From Methylocystis rosea SV97 (lineage in GTDB: Bacteria; Pseudomonadota; Alphaproteobacteria; Rhizobiales; Beijerinckiaceae): a DNA stretch of 64,000 nt. The notes beneath the pieces are model-generated. The model did no database searches. It was not told the origin of the DNA and was given only the letters and a program-made list of their open reading frames with translations. The translations under genes and the position numbers were made by a program. The stretch is from positions 2,872,304 through 2,936,303 of the forward strand of contig NZ_KB889963.1 in the NCBI RefSeq assembly GCF_000372845.1. Reading direction: 5' to 3'. Of this stretch, positions 54,274 to 62,299 are shown piece after piece. Positions within the stretch are counted from its first letter, which is position 1. Each line of letters starts with the position of its first letter.

Positions 54274-55002
54274 GTGCACTCACAACATCTTGACTATCTC
54301 CCGCTGCCGCCAATCCTCTACGCGATCTTCGTCGGCGCGCTTATCGCGCTGTTCCTGCTGATCCAGTTTGGCGTGCTTCGCTATGCTTTCGGCCGCATCG
54401 GCCTGAGCTCGAAATATGCGACGCTCCTCTTGCTGGCGTCGCTTCTGGGAAGCTATGTCAACATTCCGGTTGCGCATTTCACCCAGGAACGCGTCGTTCC
54501 TCAAGAAATGGTCGACGATTTTGGCGGGCGCTATGTCGTCCCAGAGGTCGTCGACTGGCCAGGAATGATATTGGCCGTCAACGTCGGCGGCGCCGTTATT
54601 CCACTGTTGCTTTCGATCTATTTGCTCGCCCGCAATCGCATCTGGATCGTCGCAGCGCTGGCGACGGCGATCGTCGCTGTTGTGGTTCATTTCCTTGCAC
54701 GGATTGTGCCTGGCGCCGGCATTAGCGTGCCGATCCTGGCGCCGCCGCTGTTGTCGGCGGCTCTCGCGATTCTGTTGTCGCGCGATTTCGCCGCGCCGGT
54801 CGCCTATGTCAGCGGCAGTCTCGGCACGCTCATCGGCGCCGACTTGCTCAATCTCGATAAGATAGAGGGCATCGGTACGCCGATCGTCTCGTTTGGCGGC
54901 GCAGGAACGTTCGACGGCATTTTCGTCACGGGAATTCTCGCGGTTCTGATCGCGAGCCTGCCCTTGCGGCGGAAATTCACTGGCGTTTCGGCGGCGACTT
55001 AA
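54274..55002 (+). CDS. DUF1614 family integral membrane protein
   Basis: 242 aa, GTG start. Seven or so hydrophobic helices. LSSKYATLLLLASLLGSYVNIPV and AVNVGGAVIPLLLSIYLL are recognisable DUF1614 features, as are ARIVPGAGISVPILAPPLLSA and GADLLNLDKI. Function unknown. It is 322 bases upstream of the LutH-like receptor, so a shared role is only possible. Confidence 0.82.
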   Translation: MHSQHLDYLPLPPILYAIFVGALIALFLLIQFGVLRYAFGRIGLSSKYATLLLLASLLGSYVNIPVAHFTQERVVPQEMVDDFGGRYVVPEVVDWPGMILAVNVGGAVIPLLLSIYLLARNRIWIVAALATAIVAVVVHFLARIVPGAGISVPILAPPLLSAALAILLSRDFAAPVAYVSGSLGTLIGADLLNLDKIEGIGTPIVSFGGAGTFDGIFVTGILAVLIASLPLRRKFTGVSAAT

Positions 55003-55324
55003 CCTGATCTGCGCGAGCCGATAACAGCGTGCGAGCTAGAGTGTTCGACGCGCTCGACGGCAATTTTGCGCCGGACAAACACATTTATCCCGCCGGTATT
55101 CGGCTGTTGACGCTGCAGCGCACGTTCATTCGCCCTCGACGCCGCGTGTCGGGATATCTTCCCGACACATACGGGAATGTATCCGCAGATTTCCGTTATT
55201 TTTCAGAAGTGTAGCCGTCGTACAACAGACGGGAAATATTGCCGGTTTGTCGTCTCTGGCCACTACCGGCCGCGAGCCGCGTCGATATAACTCGTTCAAA
55301 CACAGTTCGAATTCCAGGTCCCTC
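55003..55324 (+). promoter_or_regulatory. Upstream region of the LutH-like receptor, with perfect inverted repeat
   Basis: No gene in 322 bases. GTGTCGGGA (55146-55154) and TCCCGACAC (55160-55168) form a perfect 9-bp inverted repeat with a 5-base spacer, about 160 bases before the receptor ATG. ATAC/GTAT flanks lie just downstream (55169-55183). It could be an operator for a metal or two-component regulator or an RNA hairpin. No consensus identified. Confidence 0.45.
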
Positions 55325-57724
55325 ATGCGCTACGTCAAACAGGTCTCGCTGATCGCGCTTTGCGCCTCCATCGCCACAACGGCCCGCGCGCAGCAAGCGC
55401 TGCCGACGATCGAGGTAGGAGGCGCGCCTCTGCGTTCGACCGCGCGGCCGCCTGTTCAGACGACGCCCTCGACCCAGCGCGCGCCGGCGGGTCGGGCGTC
55501 GGTGACGTCAGCGCCTGCGACGCCTGCTCTGCCGGCGTCTCCCATCGTGCGTTACGCCGTGCCAGCGGCGACCTATACGATCACTGGCAATGAGCTGCAG
55601 AACACGCGCGCGTTCAATCTCCCGGAGAACCTTGTTCGGCAGGCGCCCGGCGTCACCGTCAACGACGTCGCGGGCGGACCGTTCCTGCCGGAAATCGATT
55701 TCCGCGGCTTCGTCGCCTCGCCCATCGCCGGAACGCCGCAAGGCCTCGCTGTTTATCAGAACGGCATTCGCATCAACGAAGCCTGGGGCGATAACGTCTA
55801 CTGGGACATGATTCCGAGCGTTGCGATTGATCGCTTCACGCTCGTGACCGGCAACCCGCTGTTCGGCCTCAACGCCATCGGCGGCGCCGTCACGCTCGAC
55901 ATGAAAACCGGCTTCACATGGCAGGGCTTCGAACTCGACGGGCGTTTCGGCAGCCGCGGCCGTCGCCAGGCATCGATGCAGCACGGTCTCATCTCTGGGC
56001 CGTTCGCCACCTACATGGCGATGGAAGCCTTAGGCGATGACGGCTACCGCCAGTTTTCCGGCGCGCACATCAAGCGCTTCTATGGCGATGTCGGCTACCG
56101 CGGCGAGAGCGGCGAGATCCACGCCAATGTGACGCTCGCCAATAACAAATTCGGCGTTTCAGGGCCCGCGCCGGTCGATCTCACCAATCTCGACGAAAGC
56201 GCGGTGTTCACAACGCCGCAGACGATCAAGAACACGCTCTCGATGTTCGACATCAATGGTGTGTTTCAGGCGACGCCGACCTGGAAGCTCTTCGGCGACA
56301 TGCATTACCGCGCCTTCGATCAGGCGAGAGTCGACGGCAATACGACGGAATTCGAATGCGAAGCCGACGAGTCGCTGTGCGAGAGCGACGCCGGCGACAC
56401 AAACATCCCCAATTTCTTCAACGGGCAGGTCGCTCTGGGGGCGATCGATAGAACTTGGACGCGGTCGCGCACCGTCGGCGGCACGGTGCAGGTCACGAAC
56501 GAGGATCTCTATTTCGGCTTCCACAACAAGATCACCTTTGGCGTCAGCTACGATCATGGTTGGACCGCCTTCTCCGCCAATGAGGAACTGGGGATCATTC
56601 AGCCCAATCTCGTCGTCGGCGGCTTCGGCTACATTGTCGAAGAGCAGGCGACCGGCATCTCCAGCGTCTCTGTGCGCGCGGCGAACGATTATCTCGGCGT
56701 CTACGCCCTCGACTCGCTCGATCTAACCGATGATTTGAAGGTTACGGCGGGCGCGCGCTTCAACCGCGCCGGCATCGCGCTCTACGACATGAGAGGCACG
56801 ACGCTGAACGGCAATGGCGTTTTCACCCGCATCAATCCCGTCGCGGGCCTGACCTACAAAATATTGCCGAACGTCACCGCCTACGCCAGCTACTCCGAGG
56901 CTAATCGCGCGCCAACGCCGCTCGAGCTCGGCTGCGCCGATCCCAACCGGCCCTGTCTGATCGACAACTTCCTGGTCGCCGATCCGCCGCTGAAACAGGT
57001 GGAGGCGCAAACGATCGAGGCCGGCTTTCGGGGGGATATTGCCGTTCCGACGGTCCTGCCCGCCTATGCCGACGCCCTTCCCGGCAATTTCAACTGGAGC
57101 CTTGGCGTCTTCCGCACCTATAGCTTCAATGACATTCTGAGCGTGCCGAGCGCGATCAACGGCCGCGGCTATTTCACCAACGCTGGCACGACTCTCCGCC
57201 AGGGGTTCGAATCGTCCTTCCGCTACACCACCGAACGGGTGAGCGCCTTTTTGAACTACACGCACACGGATGCGACTTTCCGCTCGACGATCGTGCTCGG
57301 CGCGCCCGATAATCCGCTGACCGGGACTTTTGGGACCGGCGGCTCCATCCTGGTGACGCCCGGCGCAAATCTGACCTCAGTGCCGCGTCACCGATTCAAG
57401 ACCGGAATTGATTTCGCCGTGAGCCCGCTGTGGAAAGTCGGCGCCGACTTTCAGTATTCCTCCGGACCGTGGATTCGCGGCGATGAAATCAACCTCGCAG
57501 GAAGGCTGCCGTCGTACGGCATTCTCAATTTTCGCACGTCGTATCAGCTTGGCCCGAACATCCAGGTCTACGGCCTGCTCGAAAATGTCACCAACACCCG
57601 AGCGCGCAGCTTCGGCACGTTTTTCGACACGAATGACATCTCCTTCCTCGCCTTCAACAATCCGCGCATGGTCTCGATCGGGCCGCCGCTGGGCGTCTAT
57701 GGCGGCGTGAAGATCACCTACTGA
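55325..57724 (+). CDS. lutH: TonB-dependent receptor, LutH-like (lanthanide chelate uptake)
   Basis: 799 aa from the ATG at 55325. Signal peptide ends TTARAQ, then TonB-box-like LPTIEV and a Pro/Thr/Ala linker. The plug has NLVRQAPGVTVNDVAGGPFLPEIDFRGF and NPLFGLNAIGGAVTLDMKTG. The barrel carries Cys pairs (FECEADESLCESD, CADPNRPC). It ends GVYGGVKITY with the terminal aromatic. Function by position: lanmodulin follows 91 bases later and the lut-type ABC genes after that, as with LutH in Methylorubrum. Sequence alone would say only TonB receptor. Confidence 0.82.
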   Translation: MRYVKQVSLIALCASIATTARAQQALPTIEVGGAPLRSTARPPVQTTPSTQRAPAGRASVTSAPATPALPASPIVRYAVPAATYTITGNELQNTRAFNLPENLVRQAPGVTVNDVAGGPFLPEIDFRGFVASPIAGTPQGLAVYQNGIRINEAWGDNVYWDMIPSVAIDRFTLVTGNPLFGLNAIGGAVTLDMKTGFTWQGFELDGRFGSRGRRQASMQHGLISGPFATYMAMEALGDDGYRQFSGAHIKRFYGDVGYRGESGEIHANVTLANNKFGVSGPAPVDLTNLDESAVFTTPQTIKNTLSMFDINGVFQATPTWKLFGDMHYRAFDQARVDGNTTEFECEADESLCESDAGDTNIPNFFNGQVALGAIDRTWTRSRTVGGTVQVTNEDLYFGFHNKITFGVSYDHGWTAFSANEELGIIQPNLVVGGFGYIVEEQATGISSVSVRAANDYLGVYALDSLDLTDDLKVTAGARFNRAGIALYDMRGTTLNGNGVFTRINPVAGLTYKILPNVTAYASYSEANRAPTPLELGCADPNRPCLIDNFLVADPPLKQVEAQTIEAGFRGDIAVPTVLPAYADALPGNFNWSLGVFRTYSFNDILSVPSAINGRGYFTNAGTTLRQGFESSFRYTTERVSAFLNYTHTDATFRSTIVLGAPDNPLTGTFGTGGSILVTPGANLTSVPRHRFKTGIDFAVSPLWKVGADFQYSSGPWIRGDEINLAGRLPSYGILNFRTSYQLGPNIQVYGLLENVTNTRARSFGTFFDTNDISFLAFNNPRMVSIGPPLGVYGGVKITY

Positions 57725-57742
57725 CGCCAGAGGGCAGGAATG

Positions 57743-57777
57743 GCGCGGGCCGCTAGCCGGTGCGGCGGCGCCCGCGC
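57743..57777 (+). promoter_or_regulatory. Hairpin between receptor and lanmodulin genes
   Basis: GCGCGGG (57743-57749) pairs with CCCGCGC (57771-57777), with a possible inner CCGC/GCGG stem. No T-run follows, so read-through or 5'-end protection of a processed lanM message is more likely than full termination. Confidence 0.45.
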
Positions 57778-57815
57778 TATATTGGGTGCGATGGCCTTAC
57801 TCAAAGGAGTCGCAC

Positions 57816-58217
57816 ATGAAGAAAGCATTGCTATTCGGCGCGCTCGCGCTTGCTGGAGTCACGGCGCTGTCGGCGACGTCCGCGCTCGCCAAGGCGGCCG
57901 GCCCCGTCGCCGCGCTCGACACCGACGATGACGGGACTGTCGATCTGAAGGAAATCAACAAGTCTGCGACGGACCTTTTTACGCGTCTTGAGACGGACTC
58001 GGACGGGACTGTCGACATCAAGGAGCTGAAAGGCCGCGTCTCAAAGAAGGACTTCAAAACAGCCGATCCTGACAATGACGGCACGCTTTCAAAGGACGAA
58101 TATCTGACGATGGTCTCCTCCCTGTTCAAGGACGCCGATCCCGACAATGACGGCACGCTCGACGCCAAGGAGCTTGCGTCCAAGAAGGGCAAGGCGCTGC
58201 TGCGCGTGACACGGTGA
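57816..58217 (+). CDS. lanM: Lanmodulin-like periplasmic lanthanide-binding EF-hand protein
   Basis: 133 aa. AAAGGAG precedes the ATG. Signal peptide to about residue 25. Four EF loops at residues 35-46, 59-70, 84-95 and 108-119, with the 12-13-residue spacing of lanmodulin, not of calmodulin. ELKGRVSKKDF and DAKELASKKGKALL match the lanmodulin framework. Loops 3 and 4 are DPDNDGT types with the hallmark Pro at position 2. Loops 1 and 2 have Thr there (DTDDDGT, ETDSDGT), and loop 2 begins with Glu. Predicted to bind lanthanides in the periplasm, with two weaker sites. Confidence 0.9.
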   Translation: MKKALLFGALALAGVTALSATSALAKAAGPVAALDTDDDGTVDLKEINKSATDLFTRLETDSDGTVDIKELKGRVSKKDFKTADPDNDGTLSKDEYLTMVSSLFKDADPDNDGTLDAKELASKKGKALLRVTR

Positions 58218-58282
58218 ATCGAGGAAGGCGCGCGGGCTCTGAAAAACTTGATCCTGCGCGCCAAAGCGGCCATCTAGGCAAC

Positions 58283-59461
58283 ATGAGAAGCTTGGTCGCC
58301 GCATTCTGTTTGGTGCTTTTCGCCGCGCCGGTCGCGGCGGAAACGGTCAACGTCAAAGTCGGCGTCCTACGCGAAACGCACGCCCGAGAAACCCTCTCTA
58401 TTCTCGATATTCCGGCCGCCGACGATACGCTCGCCGGGGCGCTGATGGGCGCAGCCGACAACAACACCACAGGCAAATTCACCAACCAGACGTTCGAGGC
58501 TATCGACGCCAGGCTCGAGGACGGCGATGACGTCGTGGCGGCCCTCGACGCGCTCCTGGACAAGGGCGCACTGTTCATCATCGCCGATCTTTCGGCGGAA
58601 CGTCTGCTTGCCGCTTCCGAGCGCGCGAAGCCGAAAGGCGCCGTGCTTTTTAATGTCTCCGCGACGGATGACAGGCTTCGCGAAAATGACTGCCGCGCCA
58701 ATGTCATTCATGTCGCGCCGACGCGTTCGATGCTCGCGGATGGTCTCGCGCAATATCTCATCTGGAAACAATGGCGCCGTTGGCTCCTCATCAAGGGCTC
58801 GCATCCCGACGACGAACTTTTGGCGAAAGCCTTCCGCAACAGCGCCAAGAAATTTGGCGCGAAGGTCGTCGAGGAACGCGTCTATGAAGACACCGGCGGC
58901 GGACGCCGCAGCGACTCCGGTTCGGTGCAGACCCAGCGGCAGATCCCGGTCCTGACGCAGAACGCGCCCGCCTATGACGTGCTGGTCGCCGCGGACGAGA
59001 ACGAGGTCTTCGGGGGCTATCTTCCCTTCCGCACCTGGGACCCACGTCCTGTGGCAGGCTCAGGCGGCCTGATGCCGACAAGCTGGGACGCCTCACATGA
59101 GCAATGGGGGGCGCTTCAGCTGCAGAACCGTTTCACCCAGACGTTCAGGCGCCTGATGAATGCGCGAGACAATGCGGCGTGGCTCGCCATGCGGATGATT
59201 GGCGAAGCCGCAACGCGCACCGGGTCGAACGACCCCGAGAAGCTCCGCCCCTACCTGCTCGGCAACGACTTCTCCATCGCCGCATTCAAAGGCGTGCGGC
59301 TTACGCTGAGGCCCTGGAACCAGCAATTGCGCCAGCCGATACTGCTTTCCGACGGACGGATGATCGTCTCCGTTTCGCCGCAGGAAGGCTTTCTCCATCA
59401 AACGAGCGAACTCGACACGCTTGGAGCCGATCAGCCGGAGTCGAAATGCAAATTGAAGTGA
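58283..59461 (+). CDS. lutA: Periplasmic substrate-binding protein of a PQQ/lanthanide-associated ABC system
   Basis: 392 aa from the ATG at 58283. Signal peptide (LVAAFCLVLFAAPVAAE). The type 1 periplasmic-binding fold of the branched-chain amino acid type is seen in FEAIDARLEDGDDVVAALDALLDKGALFIIADL and AYDVLVAADENEVFGGYLPFRTWDPRPVAG. It belongs to the group found with PQQ-dependent alcohol dehydrogenase systems and, in Methylorubrum, with lut genes. Ligand probably a lanthanide chelate, by context only. Its stop overlaps the next start. Confidence 0.82.
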   Translation: MRSLVAAFCLVLFAAPVAAETVNVKVGVLRETHARETLSILDIPAADDTLAGALMGAADNNTTGKFTNQTFEAIDARLEDGDDVVAALDALLDKGALFIIADLSAERLLAASERAKPKGAVLFNVSATDDRLRENDCRANVIHVAPTRSMLADGLAQYLIWKQWRRWLLIKGSHPDDELLAKAFRNSAKKFGAKVVEERVYEDTGGGRRSDSGSVQTQRQIPVLTQNAPAYDVLVAADENEVFGGYLPFRTWDPRPVAGSGGLMPTSWDASHEQWGALQLQNRFTQTFRRLMNARDNAAWLAMRMIGEAATRTGSNDPEKLRPYLLGNDFSIAAFKGVRLTLRPWNQQLRQPILLSDGRMIVSVSPQEGFLHQTSELDTLGADQPESKCKLK

Positions 59462-60546
59462 AGAACGCCCCCTCCCCACCCCTCCCCCGCTGCCGCGGGA
59501 GAGGGAGCAGATTCGGCCTCTCGCTCCTTTTCGCGAAACGCCGATCGTTAGCGTCCCCTCTCCCGCGAAGCGGGGGAGGGACAGGGAGGGGGTTGTTGGT
59601 CGCGGCGCTGCTTGCAACTTTGATCGCGCCCGCCCACGCCTACAAGGTCTACGTCAGCAACGAGAAGGGCAATTCCATCACCGTCCTCGATACGGAGAAG
59701 CTGGAAGCGACAGCGACCGTGAAGGTCGGCCGACGCCCGCGCGGCATTGCGCTCAACAAGGACGGCTCCGAACTCTATATCTGCGCCGGCGACGACGACG
59801 CCATTCAAGTGCTCGACACGAAGACGCTGAAGGTCACCGGAAAGCTGCCCTCGGGCCCGGATCCCGAGCTCCTGGCGCTCAGTCCTGATGGCGACGTGAT
59901 TTATGTCTCGAATGAAAACGACAATCTCGTCACGCTGATCGACGTGAAGAAGAAAGAGATGATCGGCGACATTCCCGTCGGCGTCGAACCCGAGGGCATG
60001 GCGATCAGTCCCGACGGCAAGCTGCTCGTCAACACTTCGGAAACGACCAATATGGCGCATCTGATCGACACGCAGTCGAAACAGATCGTCGCGAATATTC
60101 TCGTCGATGGCCGGCCACGTTTCGCCGAGTTCAAGAAGGACGGGTCGGAGCTTTGGGTTTCGTCCGAAGTCGGGGGCACCGTCGCAATCATCGATCCCGC
60201 GAAACGCGAGTTGAAGCAGAAGATCAGCTTCGACATTCCGGCGATGTCGAAAGAAGCGATCCAGCCGATCGGCATTTCATTCACGCGCGACGGAAAACGC
60301 GCTTTCGTCGCGTTGGGGCCGGCCAATCGCGTTGCGGTGATCGACGCCGAGACAAAAAAAGTCGAAAAATATCTGCTCGTCGGTCAGCGCGTCTGGCACC
60401 TCGCTTTCACGCCAGACGAAAAATATCTGCTCACCGCCAATGGCGTCTCGAACGACGTCTCGGTGATCGACGTCGCATCGCTCAAAGTGGTGAAGTCGAT
60501 CCCGGTCGGCGCTTTCCCCTGGGGCGTCGTCGTGGCGCCGCAATGA
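59446..60546 (+). CDS. YncE-like beta-propeller protein (PQQ-associated), N-terminus carrying a repeat element
   Basis: 366 aa from the ATG at 59446, with GGAG at 59437-59440, overlapping the previous stop by 16 bases. Residues about 8-49 are encoded by a palindromic repeat (RCRGRGSRFG, RSGGGTGRG). A signal-like helix (LLVAALLATLIAPAHA) follows, then seven YVSNEKGNSITVLDTEKLE-type blades. Family members accompany PQQ/lut ABC genes; the role is unknown. A TTG near 59593, preceded by the GGGAGGGGG of the repeat, would avoid the repeat but gives a signal without positive charge. Confidence 0.85.
   Translation: MQIEVKNAPSPPLPRCRGRGSRFGLSLLFAKRRSLASPLPRSGGGTGRGLLVAALLATLIAPAHAYKVYVSNEKGNSITVLDTEKLEATATVKVGRRPRGIALNKDGSELYICAGDDDAIQVLDTKTLKVTGKLPSGPDPELLALSPDGDVIYVSNENDNLVTLIDVKKKEMIGDIPVGVEPEGMAISPDGKLLVNTSETTNMAHLIDTQSKQIVANILVDGRPRFAEFKKDGSELWVSSEVGGTVAIIDPAKRELKQKISFDIPAMSKEAIQPIGISFTRDGKRAFVALGPANRVAVIDAETKKVEKYLLVGQRVWHLAFTPDEKYLLTANGVSNDVSVIDVASLKVVKSIPVGAFPWGVVVAPQ
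59468..59592. repeat. Palindromic repeat, type 2 copy 3, inside a coding sequence
   Basis: The outer arms, 24 bases each (59468-59491 and 59569-59592), are inverted copies with about three mismatches. Inner arms GCGGGAGAGGGA and TCCCCTCTCCCGC also pair. It lies between the start codon and the signal helix of the beta-propeller gene and keeps the frame open throughout. Confidence 0.85.
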
Positions 60547-60563
60547 GTGTGGGTCTTCACGCC

Positions 60564-60672
60564 TGTCATTCCCGACGCGCGGAGCGCGATCGGGAATCCA
60601 GAGCCGCGATCGGCGCTGTTGGCCGTGGCTCTGGATTCCCGGTCATTCGCGTCGCGAATGCCGGGAATGACA
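60564..60672. repeat. Palindromic repeat, type 1 copy 2
   Basis: TGTCATTCCCG at the left end pairs with CGGGAATGACA at the right end, and CGGGAATCCAGAGC with GCTCTGGATTCCCG inside. Same plan as 29473-29575. It fills the space between the beta-propeller and ABC ATPase genes, inside an apparent operon, so it may tune the downstream message. Confidence 0.9.
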
Positions 60673-60691
60673 ATCCTGTCGGAGCGCCTCA

Positions 60692-61438
60692 ATGACCGAT
60701 GCGCTCGCGATCAGAAACGTCAGCCACGCCTATGGGGCGCGCAAGGCGCTCGACGACGTCAGCTTTTCGGTCCCGGCCGGCAGCTTCACGGTGCTGCTTG
60801 GATTGAACGGCGCGGGCAAGAGCACGCTATTCTCGCTGATCACGCGGCTCTATGCCGCGCGCCACGGCGAGATTGACATCTTCGGCCATAACGTCATGCG
60901 CGAGCCCGGCGCAGCGCTGCGCCAGCTTGGCGTCGTCTTTCAGGCGCGCACGCTCGACCTCGAACTCAGCGTGATGCAGAATCTCCTCTACCACGCAGCG
61001 CTGCATGGCATCGGCCCCATCGACGCCCGCCGCCTTGGACAGGCGGCGCTGGCGCGTGCGGGCCTCGCCGACCGCGCCAAGGACAAGGCCCGCGCCCTGT
61101 CGGGCGGACAGATGCGCCGTGTCGAAATTGCCCGCGCGCTGCTGCATGATCCGCGGCTGCTGCTTCTCGATGAGCCGACGGTCGGGCTCGACATCAAGGC
61201 GCGCGCCGATCTCCTCGCGCTTGTCCGCGGTCTGGTGCGCGATCAACATCTCGGCGTTTTGTGGACCACGCATCTCGTCGACGAGATCGCCGACGATGAT
61301 CAGGTGATCATTCTGCATCAGGGCAAGGTTCTGGCGAAGGGACGCGCCGCCGAGATCGTCGCGGCGCAAGGCGCGGCGACCATCGGCGACGCGTTCGCGC
61401 GCATCGCCGGGATCGGTCAGGAGAAGCTTTCGGCATGA
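60692..61438 (+). CDS. lutE: ABC transporter ATP-binding protein (LutE-like)
   Basis: 248 aa. Walker A GLNGAGKST (about residue 37), Q-loop VVFQARTLD, signature LSGGQMRRVE, Walker B LLLLDEPTVGLD and H-loop TTHLVDE. It resembles the ATPase subunits found with PQQ-dependent alcohol oxidation systems, whose relatives in Methylorubrum are named lutE. Overlaps the permease by ATGA. Confidence 0.88.
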   Translation: MTDALAIRNVSHAYGARKALDDVSFSVPAGSFTVLLGLNGAGKSTLFSLITRLYAARHGEIDIFGHNVMREPGAALRQLGVVFQARTLDLELSVMQNLLYHAALHGIGPIDARRLGQAALARAGLADRAKDKARALSGGQMRRVEIARALLHDPRLLLLDEPTVGLDIKARADLLALVRGLVRDQHLGVLWTTHLVDEIADDDQVIILHQGKVLAKGRAAEIVAAQGAATIGDAFARIAGIGQEKLSA

Positions 61439-62265
61439 GCGAAATTGCTGCCCCGAGAGGCTTCACCCTTCGCCAATATCTTATCTGCCTTTCGGGAGTC
61501 GTCTGGCGCGAGGGCTTGCGCTTTCTGCATCAGCGAGAGCGCTTCGTCTCGGCGCTGGTGCGTCCGCTCGTATGGCTCTTCATCTTCGCAGCGGGATTCC
61601 GGCAGGTGCTCGGCGTTTCGATCATCCCGCCTTATGAAACTTACGTTCTCTACGAGGTCTATATCGCGCCGGGCCTGATGGCGATGATCCAGCTCTTCAA
61701 CGGCATGCAGTCGTCGCTCTCAATGGTCTACGACCGCGAAATGGGCAGTATGCGCACGCTGCTCGTCTCGCCCTTTCCGCGCTGGTTTCTGCTCGGCTCC
61801 AAACTTCTGGCCGGCGTCGCCGTCTCGATACTGCAGGTCTACGCCTTCCTGGTGATCGCCTATTTCTGGGAGATCGAGCCGCCAACGAAATGGGGCTATC
61901 TGACCCTGCTGCCGGCGCTCGCGCTCAGCGGTCTGATGCTCGGCGCGCTCGGCATGCTGCTGTCATCGCTGATCAAACAGCTCGAAAACTTCGCTGGCGT
62001 GATGAACTTCGTGATCTTTCCGATGTTCTTCGCCTCTTCCGCGCTCTATCCGCTGTGGCGCGTGAAGGAGTCGAGCCCCTGGCTCTATTACGTGTGCGAG
62101 GTCAATCCGTTCACGCATGCGGTCGAACTGATCCGCTTCGCCTTCCATGAAAAAGTCGAGTGGACCTCGCTCGCGATTGTCTTCGGCTACACGAGCGCGT
62201 TCCTGGTGGCGGCCATACTCGCTTATGATCCAGGGCGCGGCATGTTGATGCGCAGGGGCGGTTGA
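61435..62265 (+). CDS. lutF: ABC-2 type permease (LutF-like)
   Basis: 276 aa, six hydrophobic helices. RPLVWLFIFAAGFRQVLG, YIAPGLMAMIQLFNGMQSSLSMVYDREMGSMRTLLVSPFPRW and MFFASSALYPLWRV are ABC-2 membrane features. Such permeases are often exporters, so with an importer-type binding protein nearby the direction of transport is open. Start coupled to the ATPase stop (61435-61438). Confidence 0.88.
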   Translation: MSEIAAPRGFTLRQYLICLSGVVWREGLRFLHQRERFVSALVRPLVWLFIFAAGFRQVLGVSIIPPYETYVLYEVYIAPGLMAMIQLFNGMQSSLSMVYDREMGSMRTLLVSPFPRWFLLGSKLLAGVAVSILQVYAFLVIAYFWEIEPPTKWGYLTLLPALALSGLMLGALGMLLSSLIKQLENFAGVMNFVIFPMFFASSALYPLWRVKESSPWLYYVCEVNPFTHAVELIRFAFHEKVEWTSLAIVFGYTSAFLVAAILAYDPGRGMLMRRGG

Positions 62266-62299
62266 ACGATGATTTAGTTTGGCGACGTCGGCGCCGCGA

